From Bufo bufo (Eukaryota; Chordata; Amphibia; Anura; Bufonidae): a DNA stretch of 64,000 nt. Numbering within the stretch: the first letter of the stretch is position 1; every line of letters starts with the position of its first letter. Under the pieces are notes generated by a model that made no database searches, was not told the DNA's origin, and worked only from the letters and a program-made list of their open reading frames with translations. A program made the position numbers and the translations under genes. Location of the stretch: assembly GCF_905171765.1 (NCBI RefSeq), contig NC_053397.1, forward strand, positions 115,523,295 to 115,587,294, read 5' to 3'. Below are positions 50,743-61,230 of the stretch, in pieces.

Positions 50743-51560
50743 ATGAATCCTCTTACTACCCTGACTGACCATGTCTCTAACTTGACACAGATGGTGCAGG
50801 AGCTAGGAGTGAAACTCCGTTATTTTGAGTTAGGGCAAGGTTCTTCCACTCCTGTGCCCTCCAGTCCACATTTTGAACCCCAGATCAAGCTCCCAGAACC
50901 CTTTTCTGGAGACCGGAAGAGCTTTCTCTCCTTTAAGGAGAGTTGCAAACTCTACTTCTGTTTGCGCCCCCTGTCCTCCGGTCCCAAGAGCCAACGCGTG
51001 GGGAATATCATTTCTCTACTACAGGGTGATCCCCAGGACTGGGCATTTTCAATACCTCCTGGGGCCAGTTGTCTAACTTCGGTGGAAGGTTTTTTTCAGG
51101 CCCTGGGTACCCTCTATGACGAACCAGACAGGGCCCTGGTAGCCGAGATGGCTCTTAGGGCACTGGTTCAGGGCCATCTCCCTGCGGAGGAGTATTGCAC
51201 CCAATTCAGACGGTGGTGTGTCCGCTCAAGATGGATTGAACCAGCCCTGAAGAGTCAGTTTAGGTCTGGTCTATCTGATAATTTAAAAGATCTATTAGTC
51301 AATTATCAAATTCCTGAGACCTTAGAGGAGATGATGACCCTAGTTGTCTGACTTGACAGACGAGTTAGAGTTAGAGACGAGTTAGAGAGAGAAGACAGGA
51401 ACGATAGTTCTGTTCTCAGATGGTGGTCCAGCCAGAGGCCTTTTCCAGGGACAACACTGAGGTCTCCACCGAGGAACCCATGCAGGTTGGCATGACCCGG
51501 GGTAATCTTCATCGCAGAGAGTTCTTCTACTGTGGAGATCCTGGCCATTGGATCAACAAG
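50743..51560 (+). pseudogene. gypsy-F Gag
   Basis: The start is ATG 50743 (MNPLTTLTDHVSNLTQ), 28 bp after the LTR. The Gag core includes PEPFSGDRKSFLSFKESCKLYF, DPQDWAFSIPPGA, YCTQFRRWCVRS and LKSQFRSGLSDNLKDLL (landmarks). A TGA at 51349-51351 ends the first frame; the downstream part shifts at about 51420. The zinc knuckle near 51525-51565 reads FFYCGDPGHWINKC: the second Cys, His and third Cys are there, but the first Cys position is Phe. Confidence 0.87.
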
Positions 51561-53400
51561 TGTCCTAAGAGGGTCCTCTCTGACAAGTCTCCTAAGGCAA
51601 GACAACCTAAAGACCAGGTACACCCTGATTTTTCTAAATGTAAGCTTTTGGTACCCATAACAATTTCTCTGGGGGTTAATAAGTGGCCGGGTAAGGCCTT
51701 TATTGATTCCGGTTCAGCGGCCAGCTTTATTGAATTTGAGTTTGCTAGTAAATTGGGTATTCTGCTACTATGCTACTCCCCTGATTGGTGGTACGGTGAG
51801 GTCATGTACCTCTGAAATTTCTCTGACCGTGGGTGTGTGCCACTCTGAGAGATGTTCTCTTCTAGTCCTGGAGAACCTACCGGTTGAGGTGGTACTAGGG
51901 TTGCCTTGGCTCCGTTTACATAACCCCACAATTGATTGGTCCAAAAGGAGAGTTGGTGAACTGGGGACCTAAGTGTGACTCATGCTTGTCCGTGGTCCAG
52001 GCTGGGGTTTCAGTAAGGTCTAATACATTACTCTCTGTTATTAAAGAATATTCTGATGTGTTCTCGTCCCCTACTCCAGAGGTTCTACCCCCCCATAGAC
52101 CTTATGATTGCGCCATAGAGCTAATAGAGGGTGCCAAATTTCCTAAAGGGCGAATTTATAATCTTTCAGGGCCCGAACGCAAGGCCATGGAAGATTATAT
52201 TAAGGAGAGCCTAGCTAAAGGGCATATTAGACATTCAGTCTCTCCTATGGGAGCAGGGTTTTTCTTTGTTAAAAAGAAGGATGGTGGTCTTAGGCCTTGT
52301 ATTGATTACCGGAGATTAAATAAAATCACTGTCCAAAATAGATACTCTCTCCCATTGATTCCGGATTTATTTAACCAGGTTTTGGGGGCAACCTGGTTTT
52401 CCAAGATTGACCTGAAAGGGGCATACAATCTAATCCGAATCAAGGAGGGAGATGAATGGAAGACAGCGTTCAATACTCCGATAGGACACTTTGAATATCA
52501 GGTGATGCCTTTTGGACTCAGCAATGCCCCAGCTGTGTACCAAAACTTAATGAACGATATTCTTAGGGAGTTCTTAGGGAAATTTATTATTGTCTATCTT
52601 GACGACATTTTGATATTCTCTCCTGATTTCGAATCTCATGTGTCCCATGTCAAACAAGTATTAGAGGTGTTGAGGGAGAACCAGCTATCCGCTAAGCAAG
52701 AGAAATGTGTCTTTGGTGTACAAGAGATACTGTTTCTAGGGCATGTTTTGACTCCTCACGCCTTTAAGATGGATCCTGGTAAGGTTTTAGCAATTAAGGA
52801 ATGGGTAAGGCCTTCGTCCTTAAAGGTTTTACAACGGTTTTTGGGTTTCGCTAATTACTACCGTAAATTTATCATGAATTTTTCTGTAATTGCTAAGCCA
52901 TTGACCGACCTTACTAAGAAAGGGGCGGATTTGGAGAATTGGTCTGCCAAGGCCATTTCTTCATTTGAAACATTAAAAAAGGCATTTAGTAGCGCTCCCA
53001 TTCTGATCCAGCCTGATCAGGAGAGACCCTTTATTGTGGAGGTGGATGCGTCCGAGGACGGCGCAGGAGCAGTCCTTTCACAAGGTCCTGCTAGCCTCAC
53101 TAACCTGAGACCGCGTGCCTTCTTCTCTAGGAAATTCTCTCCCACGGAGAGAAAGTACGACATAGGGAATAGGGAGCTGCTGGCTATTAAATGGGCATTT
53201 GAGGAGTAGATGCATTTTTAGGAGGGGGCGAAGCATCGAGTAACTGTTATCACTGATCATAAAAACCTAATGTTTCTCGAGTCTGCTAAGAGGTTGAATC
53301 CCCGACAAGCCCGATGGGCTCTGTTTTTTACCCGTTTTGATTTCTCCATTACGTTCAGGCCGGGAAGTAAAAATGTGGAGGCAGACGCATTATCTCAGAG
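51561..53400 (+). pseudogene. gypsy-F protease, RT and RNase H
   Basis: Protease: AFIDSGSAASFIEFEFASKLGI (active-site DSG near 51704), then a frameshift near 51780 and VVLGLPWLRLHNPTIDW. RT is open from 51932: [56 protein letters not shown] and YLDDILIFS (catalytic pair near 52600). RNase H follows: VEVDASEDGAGAVLSQ, NRELLAIKWAFEE, then TAG at 53207-53209 and a second TAG at 53218-53220, and VITDHKNLMFLES, NVEADALSQ. The two stops lie in a Trp and a Leu position compared with gypsy-B. Confidence 0.9.
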
Positions 53401-54115
53401 CTTCCATGCTTTTCAACCCACTGAGACGCCGCCTGAATCCATCCTACCAGCAAACATCTTCTTAGCGGCTCTAACCCAGGATTTCTCGGCTCGCATTAAG
53501 GCTGAACAACATCTGGCACCGGCATCCACCCCAACAGATAAGTTGTTTGTCCCCGTACAATTTCGTCTCCAGCAGTTGGGTGAGTGTCACGATTCTGCCT
53601 TTTGTGGACATCCGGGTGTTGAGGGCACTAAGGATCTGGTTTCTAGATCCTATTGGTGGCCCACTCTGACCAGGGATGTCAAGTCCTATGTGTCAGCCTG
53701 TGAGGTTTGTGCCAGGTCTAAGACACCTAGGACTCGCCCTGCTGGTAACCTACGACCCCTACCCATTCCCAGTAGACCCTGGTCCCATATCTCGTTGGAC
53801 TTTATAATTGACATACCGCTGGCGGAGGGTAAGACTGTGGTTTGGGTAGTGGTCGATAGGTTTAGCAAGATGGTTAATTTCATTCCCCTGTCTAAACTTC
53901 CGAATGCTAAAACCCTGGCGTCTATTTTTGTGAGAGAGATTGTTCGTTTACATGGCATCCCGGAAAATATTGTTTCTGACAGGGGTGTGCAGTTTGTGTC
54001 CAAATTCTGGAGGGCCTTCTGTCAAAGATGTAAAATTTCGTTGTCTTTTTCTTCCGCCTACCATCCTGAGAGTAATGGGCAGACTGAACGCCTTAATCAG
54101 TCTGTGGAACAATTC
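53401..54115 (+). pseudogene. gypsy-F integrase, first part
   Basis: The frame 53270-54154 is open up to the insertion. It has the zinc-binding HDSAFCGHPG and CEVCARSK, then SLDFIIDIP (first Asp), SDRGVQFVSKFW (second Asp) and HPESNGQTERLNQ (Glu). It is cut after SVEQF by gypsy-G with target duplication AATTC. Residues after 54115 in this frame belong to the gypsy-G LTR. Confidence 0.92.
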
Positions 54116-54605
54116 TGTCACGGAACCATGAACCAGACGTACAACAAGAGATAAGTGAAAATAAGAAGGCTTTATTGAAAATAAAGCTGTAAAGCAAAAG
54201 TCCAAACGGATGGTGAAACCGAGCAGAGTCTTTGCGAAGCCAGAGGTCAGGAACCAGAAGGGTAGTCAGACGAAGCCAGGATCAGGAACCAGCAGGGTAG
54301 TCAGACGAAGCCAGGATCAGGAACCAGCAGGGTAGTCAGACGAAGCCAGGATCAGGAACCAGCAGGGTAGTCAGACGAAGCCAGGATCAGGAACCAGAAG
54401 CAGCAGCAGTCTAGAGGCATGTGAACACAGGAGGACCAAGCAAGGAACTGAAGCCACAGACCTCCTATATATATGAGCTAGGCATCCAGCTCCTCCCAGG
54501 GGAAGGAGGAGCCGCAGGGTGGAAGGCTACAAGAAACCCAGAACCCAAGATGGCCGCCAGCACATGTCAAACGAAGGAGAGCAGCAAGCAGGTAAGACCA
54601 TGACA
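54116..54605 (-). repeat. gypsy-G 3' LTR
   Basis: It starts TGTCACGGAACC and ends ACCATGACA on the + strand. It contains four to five tandem units of 35 bp (54245-54400, landmark GGGTAGTCAGACGAAGCC). Confidence 0.96.
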
Positions 54606-54616
54606 GTACCTCCCCC

Positions 54617-57600
54617 TCAAGGGCCCCTCCTCCGCGGAGCACAAAACGGTTTCTGAGGGAAGCGTGCGTGGAAGGCTCGGAGCAAGGCAGGAGCATGGAC
54701 ATCTGCGGAGGGAACCCAGGAACGCTCCTCTGGACCATAACCACGCCAATGGACCAAAAACTGCAACCGACCGCGGACCAGGCGTGAGTCCAGGATATTG
54801 CTCACCTCATATTCCTCACGATTGCCCACTTGGACCGGACGAGGCCGAGGAACCGAGGAAGTGAAACGATTACACACCAGTGGCTTCAACAGGGAGACAT
54901 GAAACACGTTGGAGATCCGCATGCCAGGAGGAAGCGCAAGGGCATAGGCTACCGGGTTTACCCTGCGAAGCACTCGGAAGGGACCAACAAAGCGAGGCGC
55001 CAGCTTGGGAGTGGGCACTCGAAGGTTGAGGTTGCGGGTGGACAACCATACACGGTCTCCGACCTGGTAGGAAGGAGCAGGCGCTCGTCTGCGATCAGCC
55101 TGGAGTCTCTGGCGCTGCGCAGAGACCTCAAGGGACTTCTGGATCTGTACCCAAGAAGCACGTAGGACGGAAAGGTGATCCTCCACAGCCGGAATATCCT
55201 GGGGAGAGAATACCTCCGGTAACACGGCAGGTTGGAACCCATAATTGGCCATGAAGGGAGACGTCCCAGAGGAAGAGTTCACCGCCGTGTTCCTGGCAAA
55301 CTCAGCCCAAGGCAGGAGGTCAACCCAATTGTCTTGGTGATCGGAGACATAGCAACGAAGGAATTGCTCCAAGGCCTGATTGGATCGTTCTGCGGCCCCA
55401 TTGGACTGAGGGTGGTAGGCCGAGGAGAAGGAGAGATGAATCCCCAACTGGGAGCAAAAGGCGCGCCAGAACCTGGACACAAACTGACTCCCCCGATCCG
55501 ACACAATCTCCTTAGGCAAACCGTGCAACCGGAAGACCTCCCTGGCAAAAATCGTGGCCAACTCTTGTGCAGAGGGTAACTTCTTGAGAGGAACACAGTG
55601 GCACATTTTGGAAAACCGATCCACAATCATGAGAATGACCGTATGGCCTCGGGATGCAGGGAGGTCCACAATGAAATCCATCCCCAGGTGTGACCATGGG
55701 CGCTCCCCGGTGGCTATGGGTTGCAGAAGGCCCAACGGAAGGTGCCGAGGGGACTTACTCTGGGCACAAACGGAGCATGCCGCTACATATGCGGCGATGT
55801 CGGAACGTAGGGAAGGCCACCAGAACAGACGTGAAACAGCCCAGGACAGCTGATTCTTTCCAGGATGCCCCGCGGTCTTGGAGTTATGGTAGGTTCGCAA
55901 CAACCGAGTGCGCAACTCCTCAGGCACAAAACATCTGCCGTTGGGTCTCCCAGAGGGAGCACCAGATTGAGCCGCCAAAATCTGCTCACCCAGGGGAGAG
56001 GTCAGGCTGGTGCGAATGGCGGCCAGGATCTGATTCGGAGGTATGACCGAAGTCGGAATCGACTCCTCCCTGGACAGCTCGGAGTACTGCCGTGATAAGG
56101 CATCCGCCCTGATGTTCTTGGAACCGGGTAGGTAGGAAACCACGTAATTAAAACGTGACAAGAACAGAGCCCATCTGGCCTGACGTGGTGTCAATCTCTT
56201 GGCCTCAGAAAGGTAGGTCAGATTCTTGTGGTCCGTCAGGATGAGAACCGGAACCACCGAACCCTCGAGCAAGTGCCTCCATTCTTTAAGGGCCTGCACG
56301 ATGGCCAATAACTCCCTGTCACCAATCTGATAGTTGCACTCTGCGGAAGACAGTTTCCGGGAGTAAAACCCACAAGGAAGCAGAGGACCCTCTGGTGTTC
56401 TACGCTGAGACAGAAGGGCGCCTACTCCCGTCTCAGACGCGTCCACCTCGAGGACAAAGGGCAACCCAGGGTTGGGATGCGACAGAATCGGAGCCGACAC
56501 AAAGGCGGACTTTAGGGCCTCAAAAGCTCGGATGGCCTCGAGCGGCCAGACCTGGGAATTACTGCCCTTCCTGGTCAGATCCGTGAGAGGCTTGGCCAGC
56601 ATGGAAAAGTCCCTGATGAACTTCCGATAATAATTGGCGAAGCCCAAAAAGCGCTGCAGGGAACGAAGACCACTGGGCTGGGGCCACTGTAAGACAGCCG
56701 AAACCTTCTCAGGATCCATGGAGAACCCCTCAGCGGAAATGATGTAACCTAAGAAGGTTACCTGGGATCGGTGAAATTCGCATTTCTCAAGCTTACCGAA
56801 CAGCTTGTTCTCTCGTAACCGTTGCAACACTCGTCTGACATCCAGAATGTGGGCCTCCATGGATTCAGAATATACCAAGATGTCATCCAAATAGACTACC
56901 ACACACTGCTGCAACAGGTCACGGAAAACATCGTTGATGAATTCCTGAAAGACTGCGGGCGCATTGCACAACCCAAAGGGCATAACCAAGGATTCGTAAT
57001 GACCGGTCCTGGTGTTAAACGCGGTCTTCCACTCATCGCCCGCCTTGATCCTTACCAGGTTATATGCCGCCCTCAGGTCGAGTTTGGTAAAGACCGTGGC
57101 CCCTTTAAGGCGATCGAACAGCTCGGAAATCAAGGGTATCGGGTAAGCGTTCTTGATCGTGATGCGATTGAGACCCCTGTAATCGATGCAAGGCCTCAAC
57201 TCACCGCCCTTCTTTTTCACAAAGAAAAATCCAGCCCCTGCCGGGGACGAAGACTTGCGAATGTGTCCGCGTGAAAGCGCCTCCCTCACGTACTCCTCCA
57301 TGGCCTCATTCTCCGCTACCGACAGTGGATAGACTTTGCCACGAGGAGGAACGGCACCAGATTGTAACTCTATGGCACAATCGTATGGGCGGTGCGGAGG
57401 TAGGGCAACCGCGCGCACCTTATCGAATACATCCCGGTACTCCTCGTATTCAGGAGGCAACAGAGAGTCCGAGGAAGTACACAGCAACTTGACAGACCCA
57501 TGGATGCAACTAGCCCCACACTGCGGTGACCACGAGAGGATCTCGACCGATCTCCAATCGAAAGTCGGATTATGCTTCTGGAGCCAGGGGTACCCCAAGA

Positions 57601-58948
57601 CCACCGAGTAGTGTGGAGACGAAATAACCTGGAGGCAGACCGACTCTCTGTGAACGGCACCAATGGCTATCCCCACTGGAAGGGTCTCATGAGTCACGTG
57701 TGGCGGCAGAAGGGGTCTGCCGTCTATCGCCTCAAGAGCCAGTGGGGAACCTCGAGCCTGCAGAGGAATGGAATTGGCGGCAGCGAACACACTATCAATG
57801 AACAAACCACCAGCACCAGAGTCCACCAACGCCTGGGTCGTCACCGAGCCCCCGACCCAGGAGAGGACAACAGTGATCAGTGGTTTGTCAACACGGGAAA
57901 CCGGGGACGAGGAGACTCCACCCAAGATCTGCCCCCGACAGGATCTCAGGGTACGAGCGTTCCCCGGACGGTTCGGACATGCCAACCGAAAATGCCCACC
58001 GAGACCACAGTACATGCATCGGCCCTCGCGTCTCCGGAGTGCCCTCTCCCCCTCGGACAGGCGAGCAAACCCCAGCTGCATGGGTTCACCCCCAGACAAG
58101 TCATCCCCAGGAGGCGTGGGAGGAGAGGGAGGCACGGGTGGGACAGCAAACGTAGGCACCAATCTGTTAGAAGACCTCCGCAGGTTCTCCTTAAAGGAAG
58201 GTCTCTCCCTGAGTCTGGTGTCAATCAAAATCAGGAAAGAAATAAGAGACTCGAGCTCAACTGGTAGGTCCTTAGCTGCAACCTCATCCTTCAAGGCATC
58301 CGAGAGACCATGAGAGAAAGCAGCGACCAGAGCCTCATTATTCCAGCCCACCTCTGCTGCCAGGGTACGAAACTCAATGGCATATTCAGCTACGGATCGT
58401 GAACCCTGTCTGATGGACATAAGGAGCTTCGCAGCAGAGGCAGCACGAGCCGGCACATCGAATACCTTCCGAAGAGAAGCAACAAAACCGGAAAACTCGG
58501 CAACCACCGGATTGTTGTTCTCCCATAAAGGGCTGGCCCAGGCCAAGGCCTTGTCCGAGAGCAGCGAGATCAAGAAGCCCACCTTTGATCTCTCAGTGGG
58601 AAAGGCATGTGGCAGCAACTCAAAATAAATGCCCACCTGGTTAAGGAAACCTCGGCACTGAGTTGGCTCTCCCCCAAAGCGCTGTGGAAGAGGGGCAGAA
58701 CCGGTCATACCCCGAAACACCGCAGGCGCAACAACAGGTGTCGGGGTAGACTCTGGCGCAACAACCGGAGCGGCAGTAGGAGCGAGCCCAGGAGCGACAA
58801 CCGACCCATCGGCAACGGGAGCGAAATGAGCCGTGCGTTCAAGCAGGGTTTGCAACGCCACAGCGAACCGACCCAACAGGTGATCCTGCTGATCAAGTCT
58901 GGCAACCAGCGTGGGTAGCGAGGATGGCCCTGTACCGTCAGAATTCAT
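54617..58948 (-). CDS. gypsy-G Gag-Pol polyprotein (1443 codons, intact)
   Basis: One uninterrupted frame from ATG 58948. Gag: Pro/Ala/Val-rich segment 50-76, capsid-like core about 85-250. Zinc knuckle C311-x2-C314-x4-H319-x4-C324. Protease ALVDSGAG with Asp376. RT about 530-790: FFFVKKKGGELRPCIDY, KLDLRAAYNLVRI, VMPFGLCNAP and YLDD 686-689. RNase H acidic residues D836, E879, D906 and D949. Integrase zinc site H1021, H1028, C1058, C1061; catalytic D1091, D1151 and E1187 (D-x59-D-x35-E). GPY/F-type module RFVGPFRVLRR near 1319. Chromodomain about 1378-1425 (YEVSNILDSRLV, FLVHWRGYGPEERSWVP). Every catalytic residue I looked for is present. No env-like ORF follows. Antisense ORFs over this gene are shadows. 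Confidence 0.97.
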   Translation of the reverse strand: MNSDGTGPSSLPTLVARLDQQDHLLGRFAVALQTLLERTAHFAPVADGSVVAPGLAPTAAPVVAPESTPTPVVAPAVFRGMTGSAPLPQRFGGEPTQCRGFLNQVGIYFELLPHAFPTERSKVGFLISLLSDKALAWASPLWENNNPVVAEFSGFVASLRKVFDVPARAASAAKLLMSIRQGSRSVAEYAIEFRTLAAEVGWNNEALVAAFSHGLSDALKDEVAAKDLPVELESLISFLILIDTRLRERPSFKENLRRSSNRLVPTFAVPPVPPSPPTPPGDDLSGGEPMQLGFARLSEGERALRRREGRCMYCGLGGHFRLACPNRPGNARTLRSCRGQILGGVSSSPVSRVDKPLITVVLSWVGGSVTTQALVDSGAGGLFIDSVFAAANSIPLQARGSPLALEAIDGRPLLPPHVTHETLPVGIAIGAVHRESVCLQVISSPHYSVVLGYPWLQKHNPTFDWRSVEILSWSPQCGASCIHGSVKLLCTSSDSLLPPEYEEYRDVFDKVRAVALPPHRPYDCAIELQSGAVPPRGKVYPLSVAENEAMEEYVREALSRGHIRKSSSPAGAGFFFVKKKGGELRPCIDYRGLNRITIKNAYPIPLISELFDRLKGATVFTKLDLRAAYNLVRIKAGDEWKTAFNTRTGHYESLVMPFGLCNAPAVFQEFINDVFRDLLQQCVVVYLDDILVYSESMEAHILDVRRVLQRLRENKLFGKLEKCEFHRSQVTFLGYIISAEGFSMDPEKVSAVLQWPQPSGLRSLQRFLGFANYYRKFIRDFSMLAKPLTDLTRKGSNSQVWPLEAIRAFEALKSAFVSAPILSHPNPGLPFVLEVDASETGVGALLSQRRTPEGPLLPCGFYSRKLSSAECNYQIGDRELLAIVQALKEWRHLLEGSVVPVLILTDHKNLTYLSEAKRLTPRQARWALFLSRFNYVVSYLPGSKNIRADALSRQYSELSREESIPTSVIPPNQILAAIRTSLTSPLGEQILAAQSGAPSGRPNGRCFVPEELRTRLLRTYHNSKTAGHPGKNQLSWAVSRLFWWPSLRSDIAAYVAACSVCAQSKSPRHLPLGLLQPIATGERPWSHLGMDFIVDLPASRGHTVILMIVDRFSKMCHCVPLKKLPSAQELATIFAREVFRLHGLPKEIVSDRGSQFVSRFWRAFCSQLGIHLSFSSAYHPQSNGAAERSNQALEQFLRCYVSDHQDNWVDLLPWAEFARNTAVNSSSGTSPFMANYGFQPAVLPEVFSPQDIPAVEDHLSVLRASWVQIQKSLEVSAQRQRLQADRRRAPAPSYQVGDRVWLSTRNLNLRVPTPKLAPRFVGPFRVLRRVNPVAYALALPPGMRISNVFHVSLLKPLVCNRFTSSVPRPRPVQVGNREEYEVSNILDSRLVRGRLQFLVHWRGYGPEERSWVPSADVHAPALLRAFHARFPQKPFCAPRRRGP

Positions 58949-58961
58949 GGCTTGGTCCTAA

Positions 58962-59451
58962 TGTCACGGAACCATGAACCAGACGTACAACAAGAGATAA
59001 GTGAAAATAAGAAGGCTTTATTGAAAATAAAGCTGTAAAGCAAAAGTCCAAACGGATGGTGAAACCGAGCAGAGTCTTTGCGAAGCCAGAGGTCAGGAAC
59101 CAGAAGGGTAGTCAGACGAAGCCAGGATCAGGAACCAGCAGGGTAGTCAGACGAAGCCAGGATCAGGAACCAGCAGGGTAGTCAGACGAAGCCAGGATCA
59201 GGAACCAGCAGGGTAGTCAGACGAAGCCAGGATCAGGAACCAGAAGCAGCAGCAGTCTAGAGGCATGTGAACACAGGAGGACCAAGCAAGGAACTGAAGC
59301 CACAGACCTCCTATATATATGAGCTAGGCATCCAGCTCCTCCCAGGGGAAGGAGGAGCCGCAGGGTGGAAGGCTACAAGAAACCCAGAACCCAAGATGGC
59401 CGCCAGCACATGTCAAACGAAGGAGAGCAGCAAGCAGGTAAGACCATGACA
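58962..59451 (-). repeat. gypsy-G 5' LTR
   Basis: Same length and repeat number as the 3' LTR. On the - strand only 13 bp (TTAGGACCAAGCC) lie between its end and the gag-pol ATG, so the primer-binding site probably overlaps the start codon. Confidence 0.95.
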
Positions 59452-60206
59452 AATTCCTGAGGTTGTATGTTGCTGATGACCAGCAATTATGGGTCAAATT
59501 CCTTCCGTTGGCTGAATTTGCTCTGAATAACCGTGTCAATTCTTCTGCTCGGGTCTCCCCTTTCTTTTGTAACCATGGTTTTCATCCCCGTTTTCATTCT
59601 GGGTCGTCCGTCTCCTCCTCTAACCCTGAAGCTGATAAACTCTCCTTCGAACTGTGCACAGTTTGGGCCCGGGTTCAATCGAACCTAGAAAAGTTCTCAA
59701 AAACTCAAGGCCGATAGGAGACGTTCAAGGGGGGTGAACTTTCAGGTTGGGGATAAAGTATGGTTGTCCTCCAAGAATCTATCTCTCAAGGTAGCTTCTA
59801 GAAAATTTGCTCCTCGTTTTATTGGACCATATAAGATCACGGAGGTGATTAACCCGGTATAATTTAGGTTGGAGCTGCCCGAGTCATTCCACATTCATAA
59901 TGTGTTCCATAAATCTCTACTTAAAAAATATTTTGAACCGGTAGTACCATCGAAAGCCTCGCCTCCGCCGGTTCTTGTTAATGATGCTGTCGAGTATGTC
60001 GTGTCTAAAATAGTGGATGTCAGGAAGGTGCGTAACTCCTTGCAGTACCTGATTCACTGGAAGGGGTATGGACTTGAAGAGAGATCTTGGGTACCTGCCA
60101 GGGAGGTTCATGCTCCTAGACTGGTTCGTAAATTTAATTTAGAACACCCTGAAAAGCCATCGCCTGAAGTCTTGGGTCCGGTGGCCCCTCGTAAAAAGGG
60201 GAGTAC
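59452..60206 (+). pseudogene. gypsy-F integrase C-terminus and chromodomain
   Basis: After the second AATTC the sequence continues FLRLYVADDQQLWVKF, LPLAEFALNNRVNSSARVSPF, and a frameshift at about 59712. A GPY/F module [14 protein letters not shown] is followed by a TAA near 59859. The frame from 59869 (MELPESFHIHNVFHKSLL) holds a chromodomain: EYVVSKIVDVRKVRN, YLIHWKGYGLEERSWVPAREVH. It ends in the LTR at 60264. Confidence 0.9.
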
Positions 60207-60875
60207 TGTAACGGGGTTCCGAAGGTGCACTCGGTCCCCCATTACCCGCAGACCTGTTCCTTAGCTTTGGGAATGTGGATCTGTGCTTGACCTCATTCCC
60301 AGGGCGGCTTTACTGCTGGGTGGCTCCCTGCTCCTAAGTCTGCCTTGAGCGCCGAGCTGATCACTCGGTGCTCAACTGGTTGGTCTGTCAGTCATGTGAC
60401 GCTGGCCACGTCACATGACCCTCACTCCCCACTATAAATACAGGCAGCCTGCTAGTCACAGGTTGCCTGTTAATTTCTAGGTTCCTGGCTATTTGTTGGA
60501 CTACTGATTACTCACCTGATTCCGTTCCCTGACGATCCTTTGCCTGCTCCTCCTGTACTGCGCATCCGTCCTGGTATTGTGACCTCGGCTCCCACCTGAC
60601 TACTCTCTTAGGACTCCTCTGGTACTTCTCTGCTCTCCTGGTATTTGACCCCGGCTTCTCCTGACCATTCTTTGCTTAACCCTTTGTACTGCGTAGATCT
60701 CTTGGTTCTGACCCGGTCTGTTTATGTTCCGTATTTTGTCTTGTCTGTCTTCCCTGCACGTATCCTAAGTTAGGGACTTCAGGACTCGTGAGGTAAGTAG
60801 GCAGGGCCAGGGGTGAGGGTGGAGCGCAGTGGTCACTATCCCTTTCCCTGTGTGTGTGTGGACGTGACCGTTACA
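60207..60875 (+). repeat. gypsy-F 3' LTR
   Basis: Preceded by the polypurine tract GTAAAAAGGGGAGTAC. It lacks about 37 bp that include a duplicated CTGTCTTCCCTGCAC in the 5' LTR. Confidence 0.93.
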
Positions 60876-61230
60876 CCGTGAGATAGAAAAAGATGCTTGG
60901 TCGGTCCTCTTACTTCCAATTTGGGGCACTGCGAGTGCGCCGTGCAATGTACTGTGCTACCCGATCTGAGTGGTATGTTAAGTAGTACTATTCCTATCAG
61001 TTTAATCCCTGTTACGTCCCCTATCAGGGGCCGGTCTATGGAATAGATTTTAGGAAACGGGAGATGGAAAAAGATGCTTGGTTGGTCCTCCTACTTCCAA
61101 TTTGGGGCACTACGCATGCGCCGTGCAATGTACTGTGCCACCCTATATGAGTGGTGTGTTAAGTAGTACTATTCTTATCAGTTTAATCCCTGTTACGTCC
61201 CCTATCAGGGGATGTGTTTTGAATAGATTT
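60876..61230 (+). repeat. 182-bp tandem repeat, right part
   Basis: It continues the array after gypsy-F; the landmark recurs at 61024 and 61205 (181 bp). Removing gypsy-F gives 36 + 145 = 181 bp between landmarks across the gap, so the insertion landed inside one unit. About four units in total. Confidence 0.87.

Larger units (their letters stand above)
54116..59451 (-). mobile_element. gypsy-G: complete, apparently young chromovirus
   Basis: LTRs at 54116-54605 and 58962-59451 are 490 bp each; I found no difference between them. The target duplication is AATTC (54111-54115 and 59452-59456), inside the gypsy-F integrase. The internal region is one open gag-pol frame on the - strand. A polypurine tract read backwards (GTACCTCCCCCTCAAGGG) adjoins the left LTR. 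All features of an autonomous, recently inserted copy are present. Confidence 0.96.
50009..60875 (+). mobile_element. gypsy-F: chromovirus, interrupted by gypsy-G
   Basis: LTRs lie at 50009-50714 (706 bp) and 60207-60875 (669 bp), both TGTAACGGGG … ACCGTTACA. The target duplication is CCGTG (50004-50008 and 60876-60880). About 18 substitutions and one ~37-bp deletion in the 3' LTR separate the two (roughly 2.7%). The internal region encodes Gag, protease, RT, RNase H, integrase and a chromodomain with several stops. Confidence 0.94.

Noticed and set aside
57572..58313. Long antisense ORFs of 180-230 codons
   Set aside because: They are complementary-strand shadows of the intact gypsy-G Gag-Pol.
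50009..60875. Endogenous retrovirus with an envelope gene
   Set aside because: No ORF follows the chromodomain before the 3' LTR in gypsy-F or gypsy-G, and a chromodomain marks chromoviral retrotransposons, not retroviruses.
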